Source of the DNA: Isosphaeraceae bacterium
GTDB lineage: Bacteria; Planctomycetota; Planctomycetia; Isosphaerales; Isosphaeraceae
Direction of reading: 5' to 3'
Assembly (NCBI GenBank): GCA_026004735.1
Contig: BPJS01000001.1
Location: forward strand, 2,418,001 to 2,482,000
DNA: 64,000 nt
Below the pieces are notes generated by a model. That model did no database searches. It saw nothing but the letters and a program-made list of their open reading frames with translations, and was not told where the DNA came from. The position numbers and the translations under genes are program-made. Below, one piece after another: positions 8,622-17,184 of the stretch; the first letter of the stretch is position 1, and each line of letters starts with the position of its first letter.

Positions 8622-9599
8622 TTAGACCACCACCCGCAGCGGCGGTGGATTTTGCGGCCGGGCGGGACGAGTCGAGAGCGGGGGTCGCTCCGTCGGCTCG
8701 ATCCGAGGAAGGTCCGGGTTTTGAGCCGCTCCGGTGCTGACGGCCAGGCCGAACTCGGCGCCCCAAGCCATGATCCGGGCCAGCCCCTCGCGCCGGGCCT
8801 CGCGGCTGACGTTCCGCACCGTCCCGACCGAACCCACCGTCAGTTGAGGCCCCCCCTCAAACGCGGCACGCACCTCGTCGACGATCCCCAACGGCTGGAG
8901 CGATTCGGCAAACGACGGCCAGATCGCCGGATGCATGAAGAGATAATGGGCCACGACGCGGGACACCCCGGCCCGCCCCAGCGCGTGGAACAGGGGGGCC
9001 AGGTTGTCCCGCGTATCGGTCACTCCCGGAACCAATGGCTCGAGCCGGACCTCGATCGCCACCCCGGCTTGGCTGAGCCGCTCCAGGTCGCGGAGCCGAC
9101 CGCGCGGCGAAGCCGATCGCGGCTCCAAGGTCCGCACAATCGCCTTGTTCAGACTCATCATCCCCATGGCGACCCGCGTACGCGCGGCATGCTCGGCCAA
9201 CAGGCTCACCAGCCGCCGCGGAAGCCGCCCCCGCGTCATCAAAACCAGTTCGCGACCCGACTCCAAAATCCGCTGGGCAACGCGCACCGCCTCAAACCGA
9301 ACTGGCCGATAGGGCGGCAACGGATCGCTCGACGGACTCAGCACAATCGTCCGCACCGCATCGCCCAACTCGTCCAGGGCCGCACCGAGCGCCTCGGTCG
9401 TATATGGATCAAACGGCAGACGTGCCTCCCCCGGATACCGGGACAAGGCACGGATGTAACAATACGTACACCCAATCCCACAGCCGGAAGTCAGATCCAG
9501 GCCATAAACGCCGGGTGTGGTCGTCGACGGCCGCAAAAACGGCCCTCGGCGACCGACCGGCTGCAACTCAGGCCAGAGTCGAACCTCACTCCCCATCAT
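8622..9599 (-). CDS. Radical SAM protein, spore photoproduct lyase-like family
   Basis: About 325 residues. The motif GCGIGCTYCYIRA near the N-terminus supplies the three cysteines (CxxxCxxC) that hold the SAM-binding 4Fe-4S cluster. The rest fits SPL-type radical SAM proteins (TIVLSPSSDPLPPYRP; later REGLARIMAWGAEFGL). Members of this group include spore photoproduct lyase but most are uncharacterised, so no substrate can be named. I chose the ATG at 9599: GGAGGT lies seven bases upstream on the minus strand (9612-9607), and the GTG start at 9608 would overlap that ribosome site. The C-terminus ends in a proline-rich tail. Confidence 0.88.
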   Translation of the reverse strand: MMGSEVRLWPELQPVGRRGPFLRPSTTTPGVYGLDLTSGCGIGCTYCYIRALSRYPGEARLPFDPYTTEALGAALDELGDAVRTIVLSPSSDPLPPYRPVRFEAVRVAQRILESGRELVLMTRGRLPRRLVSLLAEHAARTRVAMGMMSLNKAIVRTLEPRSASPRGRLRDLERLSQAGVAIEVRLEPLVPGVTDTRDNLAPLFHALGRAGVSRVVAHYLFMHPAIWPSFAESLQPLGIVDEVRAAFEGGPQLTVGSVGTVRNVSREARREGLARIMAWGAEFGLAVSTGAAQNPDLPRIEPTERPPLSTRPARPQNPPPLRVVV

Positions 9600-9913
9600 C
9601 CCACTCACCTCCCATGTGAACGTCTGATCACAATCGTAGGCTTGGTGATCAAGAGTTCACAAGGTCAGGGTGGGCGCCTGCACGAAGCCATCCCACGCAG
9701 GGCGCCGTCGACAACGGGCCCGAGCGTCCAGGCTCGGCCGAAGCCGGTCCCAATACCGGCCTCGACAGGTTAGAAACAATCCTCCTACATTCTACGATTT
9801 ACCTATTTGGTTAGGACGTGTCGAACCCAAGAAAATTCGGTGAAAACCGGAAAGATGGTGAAAACAGGCAGCAGCCGGGATTTCCATCGGTTTGGAAAAG
9901 CACTAATTGGTTG
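9600..9913 (-). other. Intergenic region upstream of the radical SAM gene
   Basis: About 310 bp between two minus-strand genes. The part from roughly 9770 to 9913 is AT-richer than the surroundings and includes a small GNRA-loop hairpin (TTCGGT/ACCGGA around GAAA, 9836-9851). It probably holds the promoter of the radical SAM gene, but I cannot assign -35/-10 boxes with confidence. No gene seen. Confidence 0.4.
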
Positions 9914-11659
9914 TCAGTCAGCAGGTTCGAGCCAGAGTCGGGATTGATTGACCGGGAGCTTGGTGTGGGATTCGAGCTGACCGGAGGGCCAGCGGATGGT
10001 CAGGCGATCGACCAGGTCGCAGGGTCCGAGGCCGAAGAGGGGTCGGGGATCGTGTGCCGAAAGGTAGCTCCCGCCGCTGGTGATGGGGGTGAAGAAGGTT
10101 CGGCCCCCGGCTTCGAGGGTGACCTCGGCGCCGAGGGCGTCACGGTTGGGAGCGTGTCCCCGCAGCTCGACCCGGAGCCAGTGGCCGGACCTGGGCGATT
10201 CGTTCCAGAGCACGACGGCCGGCGCCTGGTGGTGGGTGATGACCGCGTCTGGGTCGCCATCGTCGTCCAGGTCGCCGATGGCCAGCCCGCGACCCATGTG
10301 GAGTTGCCTAAAGTATGGTCCGGCTGAATCGGTGACGTCGTCGAAGCGGCCGCCGGCCAGGCCATGCCAGAGCAGGGGGGGGTTTTCGTAGGGAAACGGT
10401 TGTCCGGGCTCGCGGCGGATCTGGCCGTTGGTGACGAGTAGGTCCAGCAGGCCGTCGAGGTCGAAGTCAGCCAGGGCGATGCCCCAACCGGTGAACGGCT
10501 TGCTGGCGCTGCCCAGGCCCGCGGCGTAGGTTTCGTCCTGGTAGAACCGGGAGCCGGGCTGCCCGCGGGCCCGCCACAGGGTGTCGTGCTCGCCGACGAA
10601 GTGGCTGATCACGATGTCGGGCACGGCGTCGCCGTCGGTATCGCCGAAGGCGATGCCCATATTGGCCTCGGCCTGGCCGGCGGCGTTCAGGTCGAGTCCG
10701 ATTCGGGAAGCAGCCTCGTCGAACGTGCCGTCGCCGCGGTTGATCCAGGCGGCGTTGGCCTCGGCGTCGTTGGCCACGAGCAGGTCGATTCGGTGGTCGC
10801 CGTCGAGGTCGGCGGCCAGGACCCCCATGCCCCGGCCTGAGCCAGCGACGCCGGCCGAGGCCGTCACATCGGTGAAGTGGCCGTCGCCGTCGTTGCGGTA
10901 GAGCACGTCGGGCTGTCCCGGGAACCGCGCGGGGGTGCCGTAGTCGGGCTGACCGTTGGCGTCGTATGCAAACGGAGCCGCTGCCTCGTCGAAATCGAAG
11001 TAGTTGGCGACAAAGAGATCCAGGTCGCCGTCGTCGTCATAATCCAAGAACGCAGCGCCGAGGCTCCAAAGCGGGCAGCCCACGCCGGCCTCCGCCGTCA
11101 CGTCCGTGAATCGTCCGCCGTCGTTACGCCAAAGCGTGTTGGCGCCGTAGCGGGTGACATAGACGTCAGGATCCCCGTCGCCGTCGTAGTCAGCCACGGC
11201 GACGCCCTGGCCGTAGCCTTTCGGGGTCAGCCCCCAGGCGGCCGAGACGTCGGTAAACCGACGCTCGCCGTCGTTACGGAGCAGGACGTCGGCCGGGGGA
11301 TGGTCGGTGCGGCCGACCGGCAGAGGCATGCCTTGGGCGAAGAAGAGGTCGAGGTCGCCGTCGCCGTCGAAGTCGCGCAGGGCGACCCCGCCACCGGTGA
11401 CCTCAACGGGCCAGGCGAACCCGGATTCGCCCCGCTCGTACTGAAACGCAAGCTCCTGAGCGGTGAAGCGGATGGGTCCGGAGGGAGCCGACTGGATGGA
11501 GGTCTCCGGCGTGGGAGGCGGTTGCGGCGGGGTCGGTTGGCCGCACCCGGCCACGAGGACGGCGACAATGACCGCACCGAGTCGGGAGGAGCGGGACCGG
11601 ATGGGTCGAGAAACCGCGTCCGATCCGTGGGGAGCAGCCGTGCCGAGGCGGTCAGTCAC
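9914..11659 (-). CDS. FG-GAP/VCBS repeat lipoprotein with ASPIC/UnbV domain (CRTAC1-like)
   Basis: 581 residues. The N-terminus has a hydrophobic segment ending in a lipobox (VLVAGC), so it is probably a lipoprotein exported across the inner membrane. Calcium-binding loops of the type DFDGDGDLDLFF, DYDGDGDPDVYV and DYDDDGDLDLFV mark a beta-propeller of FG-GAP repeats between about residues 60 and 470. The C-terminal ~100 residues are an ASPIC/UnbV domain (LRVELRGHAPNRDALGAEV, then RLTIRWPSGQLE). Such CRTAC1-like proteins are very common in planctomycetes and are thought to be extracellular adhesion or ligand proteins. It lies 51 bp downstream of the sugar permease gene and may be part of that operon. 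Confidence 0.93.
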   Translation of the reverse strand: MTDRLGTAAPHGSDAVSRPIRSRSSRLGAVIVAVLVAGCGQPTPPQPPPTPETSIQSAPSGPIRFTAQELAFQYERGESGFAWPVEVTGGGVALRDFDGDGDLDLFFAQGMPLPVGRTDHPPADVLLRNDGERRFTDVSAAWGLTPKGYGQGVAVADYDGDGDPDVYVTRYGANTLWRNDGGRFTDVTAEAGVGCPLWSLGAAFLDYDDDGDLDLFVANYFDFDEAAAPFAYDANGQPDYGTPARFPGQPDVLYRNDGDGHFTDVTASAGVAGSGRGMGVLAADLDGDHRIDLLVANDAEANAAWINRGDGTFDEAASRIGLDLNAAGQAEANMGIAFGDTDGDAVPDIVISHFVGEHDTLWRARGQPGSRFYQDETYAAGLGSASKPFTGWGIALADFDLDGLLDLLVTNGQIRREPGQPFPYENPPLLWHGLAGGRFDDVTDSAGPYFRQLHMGRGLAIGDLDDDGDPDAVITHHQAPAVVLWNESPRSGHWLRVELRGHAPNRDALGAEVTLEAGGRTFFTPITSGGSYLSAHDPRPLFGLGPCDLVDRLTIRWPSGQLESHTKLPVNQSRLWLEPAD

Positions 11660-11710
11660 TGTCAGGGGTGCCCCAGGAACGGGCGGTTCGGAGGACGGGC
11701 GGCAGACGAT

Positions 11711-12769
11711 TCACTCGCGCCGGCCGCGAACACCTTGATTGAAGGCCACGGCAAGCACGACGACGAGTCCCAGAACCAGCCCTTCGATCTGGGTGCTGTC
11801 GATGCCGCGGATGACCTGGCCTGTGCCCTTGATGACGCACTGGATCAGGATCAGGCCTAAGACTGTCCCGCGGATCGAGCCGACGCCGCCGGCGAGGCTA
11901 CACCCTCCGACCACGGCCGCCGTGATCGCGAACAACTCGTAGGAGACGCCCATTGTGGCCTGGCCCTGTCCGCTCTGGCCGGTGAAGAGAATACCGCCGA
12001 GGGCCGAAAGGAAGCCGGCCAGCCCATAGACGATTCGCTTCAAACGACGCGGGTCAAGCCCGCTGAGCCGGGCGGCGGCCTCGTTGCCACCGAGGGCGTA
12101 GATGTGGCGGCCGAGGACCGTCCGGCTCATAAATAGGTGAGCTAGCAAGGCGCAGGCGACAAAGATCGAGATCGTCCATCGGGGGTCGTAGCCGAGAGCG
12201 CGGAAGGCTTCGACGTTGACGGTCTTGGGGCGGTTGTTCGAGAGGATCATGGCCAGGCTGCGGAGGCCGGCCATGGTGGCTAAGGTGGCGATGAACGGCG
12301 GCAACCGCAGGCGGTTGATCATTTCGGCGTGGGCAAGGCCGATCAAGACGCCGAGGGCCAGCGTCAGAAGGATCGCCGCGGGAACGACCCATGGGTTGGC
12401 GGTCGCCGAGCCTGCGCCGAGGGCGGGCAGCCATTCGGTCGTGAGCATGGCCGAGACGACCGACGCGAGCGCGACCACCGATCCGACTGACAAATCAATC
12501 CCGCCGGCAATGATCACGACGGCCGCACCGAGGGCCAGGACCCCGAACCGGGCCGCCTGATGGATCAGGGTCCGGAGGCTCCGCTCGTCGAAAAACGACC
12601 GCTGGGGATCGAGTAGGTAGATCAGGGCCAGGACGGCGACGATTGCGACGATCAGTCCTAGCTCGGAAGAGCCCGTCAGGAGGCCTAGGCCGCTCCGCCG
12701 CCGGTTGGTTTGGTCCTCGCGAGCCGGCGGCGGACTTACGACGACTTGAGCCCCTTGCTCTCCAGCCAT
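11711..12769 (-). CDS. ABC sugar transporter permease, RbsC/BPD_transp_2 family
   Basis: 352 residues with about nine hydrophobic segments. The run AGGIDLSVGSVVAL is the signature of ribose/xylose-type (Carb2) ABC permeases, and IGLAHAEMINRLRLPPFIATLATM is another conserved family region. It would move a monosaccharide across the inner membrane together with a periplasmic binding protein and a double-domain ATPase. The start overlaps the 3' end of the binding-protein gene by 34 bp, which indicates translational coupling. No ATPase (RbsA-type) gene is present nearby, which is unusual for this family. Confidence 0.92.
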   Translation of the reverse strand: MAGEQGAQVVVSPPPAREDQTNRRRSGLGLLTGSSELGLIVAIVAVLALIYLLDPQRSFFDERSLRTLIHQAARFGVLALGAAVVIIAGGIDLSVGSVVALASVVSAMLTTEWLPALGAGSATANPWVVPAAILLTLALGVLIGLAHAEMINRLRLPPFIATLATMAGLRSLAMILSNNRPKTVNVEAFRALGYDPRWTISIFVACALLAHLFMSRTVLGRHIYALGGNEAAARLSGLDPRRLKRIVYGLAGFLSALGGILFTGQSGQGQATMGVSYELFAITAAVVGGCSLAGGVGSIRGTVLGLILIQCVIKGTGQVIRGIDSTQIEGLVLGLVVVLAVAFNQGVRGRRE

Positions 12770-13818
12770 GTCTTCATCTCTTCGATCGTGAGGACGTTGT
12801 CGCCGCGGATGGGTGAATCGGCCGAGGGAACGATGATCCGAACGCCGGTATCACGCGTCTTGCCGTCGGGCAGGATCTCGGCGACAGTCGCCTCGTCCTT
12901 CTGAATCAGGGCCTTGAGCAGCTTGACGCCCTGATAACCCATCTCGTAGGGATTCTGACACACGGTGACGTCGATGTTGCCGCGTTCGAGGTGGCCAACG
13001 GCCAGTTCGTCCAGATCGAAGGTGACGATGGTCAGCTTCTGGCGACGCGCCGGGTCGGCGGCGGCCTGGTCAGCGATCCGGGGTGCGTTGTACGACCAGA
13101 GGCCCAGAAGGCAGCCGACGTCGGGATATTTCGTCAGGGCCGTGTCCACGTTGGAGGAGGCCCGGGCCTTGTCGCCGCCGTCGTCGAAGGTCTCAGCCTC
13201 GACGAACCGATCTCCAGCACCCTGGAAGAAGCCCAGTTTGCGTTCGCGGGCATTGGCGGCCGAGGAGATTCCGACGAAGACGCACACCTTGCCGCCCTCG
13301 GGCCGGAGGGTGGCGGCGGCTCGACCCGCCGCGATGCCAGCGGCGATGTTGTTGGTGCCGATGTAGGCGGATCGCGCGTCGGCAAACTCGGGCGCGGTGT
13401 CCGAGTCGATGGCGATGACCACCTTGCCGGCCTTTTGAAGCTCGCGCATCGCATCGGCCACGCCTGGGGCCTCCGCCTCGATGACCGAAACGGCGATCCC
13501 ATCGACATCGCGCAGGCTCAGCGCGTCCTCGAGCAAGCGGATCTGGCCGGCGGTCGTACCCTCGTTTCGGCGCATTTCGACGGCCACGCCAAAATCGCGG
13601 CCTCCGTCGAACATCCCCTTTTCGACGGCGTTCCACCAGTCGGCGTTGCTGTTGGTGATAAACAGCAGCTTGATCGGATCACCGCCGGGCTGGGTCGGCG
13701 CTACGTTGCTCGGACCGCCCGCGGACGTCGAGCCAGCGTCGCCGCAGCCGGCGGCGGCCACGATCGCCGTCCAACACACCCAAGACCACCCGCGCCGTTG
13801 CTGACGCACTGTCGGCAC
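12736..13818 (-). CDS. Periplasmic sugar-binding lipoprotein (RbsB-like), ABC transporter
   Basis: 360 residues. A signal sequence ends in the lipobox-like AAAGCG, so the protein is probably anchored to the outside of the inner membrane. The rest matches the periplasmic binding protein fold of type I (LacI/RbsB group): IKLLFITNSNADWWNAVEKG at the first strand, DGIAVSVIEAEAPGVADAM, VVIAIDSDTAPEF, and the late hinge segment GYQGVKLLKALIQ. The ligand is likely a sugar but cannot be specified. It is the first gene of a minus-strand unit that continues with the permease and possibly the FG-GAP lipoprotein, with the promoter in the divergent gap to the HD gene. Confidence 0.92.
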   Translation of the reverse strand: MPTVRQQRRGWSWVCWTAIVAAAGCGDAGSTSAGGPSNVAPTQPGGDPIKLLFITNSNADWWNAVEKGMFDGGRDFGVAVEMRRNEGTTAGQIRLLEDALSLRDVDGIAVSVIEAEAPGVADAMRELQKAGKVVIAIDSDTAPEFADARSAYIGTNNIAAGIAAGRAAATLRPEGGKVCVFVGISSAANARERKLGFFQGAGDRFVEAETFDDGGDKARASSNVDTALTKYPDVGCLLGLWSYNAPRIADQAAADPARRQKLTIVTFDLDELAVGHLERGNIDVTVCQNPYEMGYQGVKLLKALIQKDEATVAEILPDGKTRDTGVRIIVPSADSPIRGDNVLTIEEMKTWLESKGLKSS

Positions 13819-14039
13819 ACTGACCTCCCGCCTCGAACGAAGCCACGACCCTGGCGTGCCCGACCGGCCCCTGGTTGGACCGGGCCTTTCTGTTCCGTAT
13901 CTTACTGCCGGACCAGGTGCCGTGGAACAGACCGGCCGGCCTTGAAATCGGGGCGGTCGGCTCCCTAGATTTCCCTCACCGGGTCGGAACGCGGACGGGC
14001 CGCGTGACTCTGCGTGGCCCGAGGCGGGAATTCCGCGCG

Positions 14040-14963
14040 ATGCACTGGGATGACCGGGTCTACGGACCGACGACGATCGATGACCCCGCGATTCTGCGCC
14101 TCGTCGCCACTCCGACCTTTCAACGCCTCCGCGGGATTCGCCAGGCTGGCCCCTCCGCCTTCGCCCATCCCTTCAAGAGCGTGACCCGGTTCGAGCATAG
14201 CCTGGGTGTCTACTGCCTGCTCCGCCGTTTGGGAGCCTCTCGGCTGGAGTGTGTGGCCGGCCTGCTCCACGACATTTCGCACACCGCCTTTTCCCACGCC
14301 GTCGATTTTCTGGACGAGACCAACGACCACGAACAGGCCCATCACGAGTCGCTCAAGCCGCTGTTTCTCAACCGGCCGGATCTAGCCGAGGCCCTTGCCG
14401 TGCTCGGCTACCGCCCCGAGCAGTTTTACGACGACTCGGTCTACACACTCCTGGAACAGCCGCTGCCCGACCTCTGTGCCGACCGGATCGACTACTTTCT
14501 CCGGGACGGACGGGCCTGCGGCGTGGTATCGCCTGCCTTAATTGCAGCGACGCTCCAGGCGCTGGTCGTCGTCGACGGACGGATCTGCCTGAACGATCTC
14601 GAGGTGGCCCGAGACGTCCAGGCGCGTTATGCGGACATGAACGAACATTGGTGGTCGGGACGGGTCGAGGCGTATATCTACAACGAATTTGCCGAAGCGT
14701 TGCGCGAGGCGGTGCGGCTCGGAGCCTTGCGCCGTGATGATCTGCTGCGCGACGATGAGCACGTGCTGGCCTGCCTCCGTGCGGCCCACAGCCCTCTGAT
14801 CCAGCAGACCCTGGCCCGCATCGCTCACCCGGATCCGGACGTTGTGGCCGCCTACCGGCCCCGGATCCAGCCCAAGCTGCGCTGGCTCGACCCGCTCGTT
14901 GTCGAGGATGGCAGGCTCCGCCGCCTCTTGTCGGACCGAGCGGCCGAGGTGCCGCCAGCCTGA
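14040..14963 (+). CDS. HD-domain phosphohydrolase
   Basis: About 307 residues from the ATG at 14040 (MHWDDRVYGP), which begins where homology to HD proteins of this type begins; the frame is open from 13875 but that extra part looks noncoding. The metal-binding residues of the HD domain are visible: His in RFEHSLGVY, His-Asp in LLHDISHTAFSH, and a later Asp in LCADRIDYFLRDG. The layout resembles the deoxyguanosinetriphosphate triphosphohydrolase-like/YdhJ group, which act on nucleotides. The exact substrate is unknown. It is transcribed divergently from the sugar-binding protein gene. Confidence 0.88.
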   Translation: MHWDDRVYGPTTIDDPAILRLVATPTFQRLRGIRQAGPSAFAHPFKSVTRFEHSLGVYCLLRRLGASRLECVAGLLHDISHTAFSHAVDFLDETNDHEQAHHESLKPLFLNRPDLAEALAVLGYRPEQFYDDSVYTLLEQPLPDLCADRIDYFLRDGRACGVVSPALIAATLQALVVVDGRICLNDLEVARDVQARYADMNEHWWSGRVEAYIYNEFAEALREAVRLGALRRDDLLRDDEHVLACLRAAHSPLIQQTLARIAHPDPDVVAAYRPRIQPKLRWLDPLVVEDGRLRRLLSDRAAEVPPA

Positions 14964-14997
14964 GCCGCAGGCCGCACCGGATCATTCGTCCGATTCC

Positions 14998-15903
14998 TTA
15001 CGTAGCGGCGGGCTTGAGGCCCAATTCGCTCATCAGGGCCTTGAGGTCCTCCCAGGCCTCGCGCTTGCTGGCCGGGTTGCGGAGCAGGTAGGCCGGGTGG
15101 TAGGTGACCAGCGCCCGAATGCCGTAGACCTCGAACCAACGTCCCCTCAACTTGCTCATCGGAAGGCTGGCAGCGCCGTCGATCAAGGCCGCGGCGGCAG
15201 TCTTGCCCAGCAGGCAAATCCGCTCGGGCCGGATGATCCCGACCTGACGTTCGAGGTAACCGCGACACTGAGCCACCTCGTCGGGCAAGGGAGTTCGATT
15301 GTCTGGAGGTCGGCACTTGAGCACGTTGGCGATGTAGACGTCCTCGCGCCGGAGCCGCATCCCCTTTGTGATCATGTCGGTCAGAAGCTGGCCTGCGCGG
15401 CCGACGAAGGGACGCCCTGTCCGGTCCTCGTCGGCGCCGGGCGCCTCGCCGATGAACATCAGCCGCGCGGCGGGGTTTCCCTCGCCGAAGACGGTCCGGC
15501 TCCGCGACGCCACTAGTTGCGGACAGCGCTGGCAACCGGACACCTCGTCGGCCAGCACCGCCAGGGCCGCGGGTCGCTCTGGCAGGGGGACTTCGGCGGC
15601 CAGGTCCGATCCAAACAGCAAGCCGGATCCAACGGACGCCGAACGCATCGGATCGGGTTCGTCGATCCGGCTTTGGGCCTTGCGTTCCGGCGATCGGGAT
15701 GAATCGGGCGGTGGCCGATCAACGGCATTGGTCAAGACCGGCGGCGTTGGGGCGATGGGCCGGCTCGGCAACGACGTCAGCACGTCCCCTGACCGACGGC
15801 TGACCACCGGTATCCGATCCAGACCAGCGCGGCCCAGGGCCTCGAGCCGTTGACGAAGCTGGAACCGAACCCGCTCGAGATCGCCGTCCGGCTGCGTGTC
15901 CAT
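14998..15903 (-). CDS. Uracil-DNA glycosylase, family 4 (Fe-S type)
   Basis: About 301 residues from the ATG at 15903, with an AAGAGG ribosome site just upstream; an alternative start at 15924 adds seven residues. The catalytic domain occupies about residues 115-300: the cluster cysteines begin with CQRCPQLV, motif A is GEAPGADEDRTGRPFVGRAG, an NVLKCRPPDNR segment gives two more conserved features, and motif B is HPAYLLRNP. These are typical of family 4 uracil-DNA glycosylases, which remove uracil from DNA in base-excision repair. The first ~110 residues are low-complexity and Pro/Arg/Ser-rich, longer than usual for the family. Confidence 0.93.
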   Translation of the reverse strand: MDTQPDGDLERVRFQLRQRLEALGRAGLDRIPVVSRRSGDVLTSLPSRPIAPTPPVLTNAVDRPPPDSSRSPERKAQSRIDEPDPMRSASVGSGLLFGSDLAAEVPLPERPAALAVLADEVSGCQRCPQLVASRSRTVFGEGNPAARLMFIGEAPGADEDRTGRPFVGRAGQLLTDMITKGMRLRREDVYIANVLKCRPPDNRTPLPDEVAQCRGYLERQVGIIRPERICLLGKTAAAALIDGAASLPMSKLRGRWFEVYGIRALVTYHPAYLLRNPASKREAWEDLKALMSELGLKPAAT

Positions 15904-16128
15904 CAGACCTCTTTCTCTCAGCAATCGCTCGCTGTCGTCATCGCCCTTGTGGGGTGAGTCTGCCCTCTCAGACGCACGATTCGCAACCCCCAGAAGGGGG
16001 GGAAACGCCGCGACACCTCAACGACCTTGTGGGGTTTATTCTTGCGGTACTCCCATCAGTCTCCGACGTCGCCGACACACGTCCTTAAACGGCCGGGTCG
16101 CTCGACGACCCGAAAGCGAGGTTCTGCC

Positions 16129-17094
16129 ATGCGTCTTGTGATCTGGATGGCCGCGGCATCGAGCCTGGGCTTGCTGAGTTCGACCACCTGGGCCCAAGAG
16201 CCGATCGTGGATCGGCTGCGTAGTGCCGTTGAGCAGCTCGACGCCAACGCGGATGGAGTGCTCGAGCGCTCCGAGATCCCCGAAGAGGGCTTGCCGGCTT
16301 TCGATCGACTGCTCCGCCGGGGCGATACCAACAACGACGGCAAACTCGACACTCCGGAATTGCGGAGCCTGGGTGAGCGGGTTCGCGGGTTGGCGGGCAT
16401 GGCCGGTGCGGGTGGTCAGCGACTTCGCACCATGGACGCCAATCAGGACGGCAAGGTCAGCCGCGACGAGTTCCGCGGCCCAGCCGCCCTGTTCGACCGC
16501 CTCGACGCCGACAAAGACGGCGTCCTGAGCGGCGACGAGCTGCGACCGGCCCGACCCGGCGCCACCCGACCTGGCGACCGCCCCGCTGGTCCACCCGTCG
16601 GCCGACCGGGCGGCCCTCCCGCTAGCCGACCCGACGCCGGACCCAACGCACCCGGCCCACGGCGGCTGGCCAACCTCGACCAAAACGGAGATGGCAAGAT
16701 CAGCCGCGACGAGTTCCGCGGCCCAGCCGCCCTGTTCGACCGCCTCGACGCCGACAAAGACGGCGTCCTGAGCGGCGACGAGCTGCGACCGGCCCGACCC
16801 GGCGCCACCCGACCTGGCGACCGCCCCGCTGGTCCACCCGTCGGCCGACCGGGCGGCCCTCCCGCTAGCCGACCCGACGCCGGACCCAACGCACCCGGCC
16901 CACGGCGGCTGGCCAACCTCGACCAGAACGGAGATGGCAAAATCAGCCGCGACGAGTTCCGCGGCCCAGCTGGCCTATTCGACCGCCTGGATACCAACGG
17001 TGATGGAGTTCTCGATCAGGCCGACCGTCCTCTCGGCCCTGGACGGCCTCGTCCCGATCGCCCCAATCGTCGCCCGGCGGGGCCGGACGCCTGA
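16129..17094 (+). CDS. Secreted EF-hand repeat protein
   Basis: About 321 residues from the ATG at 16129 (signal peptide MRLVIWMAAASSLGLL, cleavage near TWAQ). Eight EF-hand-like calcium loops can be read, for example DANADGVLERSE, DTNNDGKLDTPE, DANQDGKVSRDE, DADKDGVLSGDE and DQNGDGKISRDE. Between loops lie proline/glycine/arginine-rich linkers. A block of 81 residues is repeated almost exactly because of a 243-bp DNA duplication (listed separately). The protein is probably a calcium-binding extracellular or periplasmic protein; no enzymatic domain is seen. Such EF-hand proteins are frequent in planctomycetes. Confidence 0.9.
   Translation: MRLVIWMAAASSLGLLSSTTWAQEPIVDRLRSAVEQLDANADGVLERSEIPEEGLPAFDRLLRRGDTNNDGKLDTPELRSLGERVRGLAGMAGAGGQRLRTMDANQDGKVSRDEFRGPAALFDRLDADKDGVLSGDELRPARPGATRPGDRPAGPPVGRPGGPPASRPDAGPNAPGPRRLANLDQNGDGKISRDEFRGPAALFDRLDADKDGVLSGDELRPARPGATRPGDRPAGPPVGRPGGPPASRPDAGPNAPGPRRLANLDQNGDGKISRDEFRGPAGLFDRLDTNGDGVLDQADRPLGPGRPRPDRPNRRPAGPDA
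16458..16943 (+). repeat. 243-bp tandem direct repeat (two near-identical units) inside EF-hand gene
   Basis: Unit 1 is 16458-16700, unit 2 is 16701-16943. By eye only two bases differ (16683/16926 and 16698/16941). A third, diverged partial unit starts at 16944. The period is a multiple of three, so the reading frame is kept and each unit adds one pair of EF-hand loops plus a Pro/Gly-rich linker. The near-identity implies a recent expansion by slippage or unequal recombination. Confidence 0.95.
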
Positions 17095-17184
17095 GCCGAG
17101 CCTCGGTCGGTGTTCGTGCTTCGGTTCTTGCGGTCCGGAGTGAGCGATCCCACCAGAGAGAACCTCAGGGCCGCGGCTCGATTC

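Noticed and set aside
15949-16033. Direct repeat CCTTGTGGGGT (15949 and 16023) and CCCCC/GGGGG hairpin (15987-16000) as a mobile element end
   Set aside because: No transposase, target duplication or longer repeat is nearby; the elements are too short to support an insertion.
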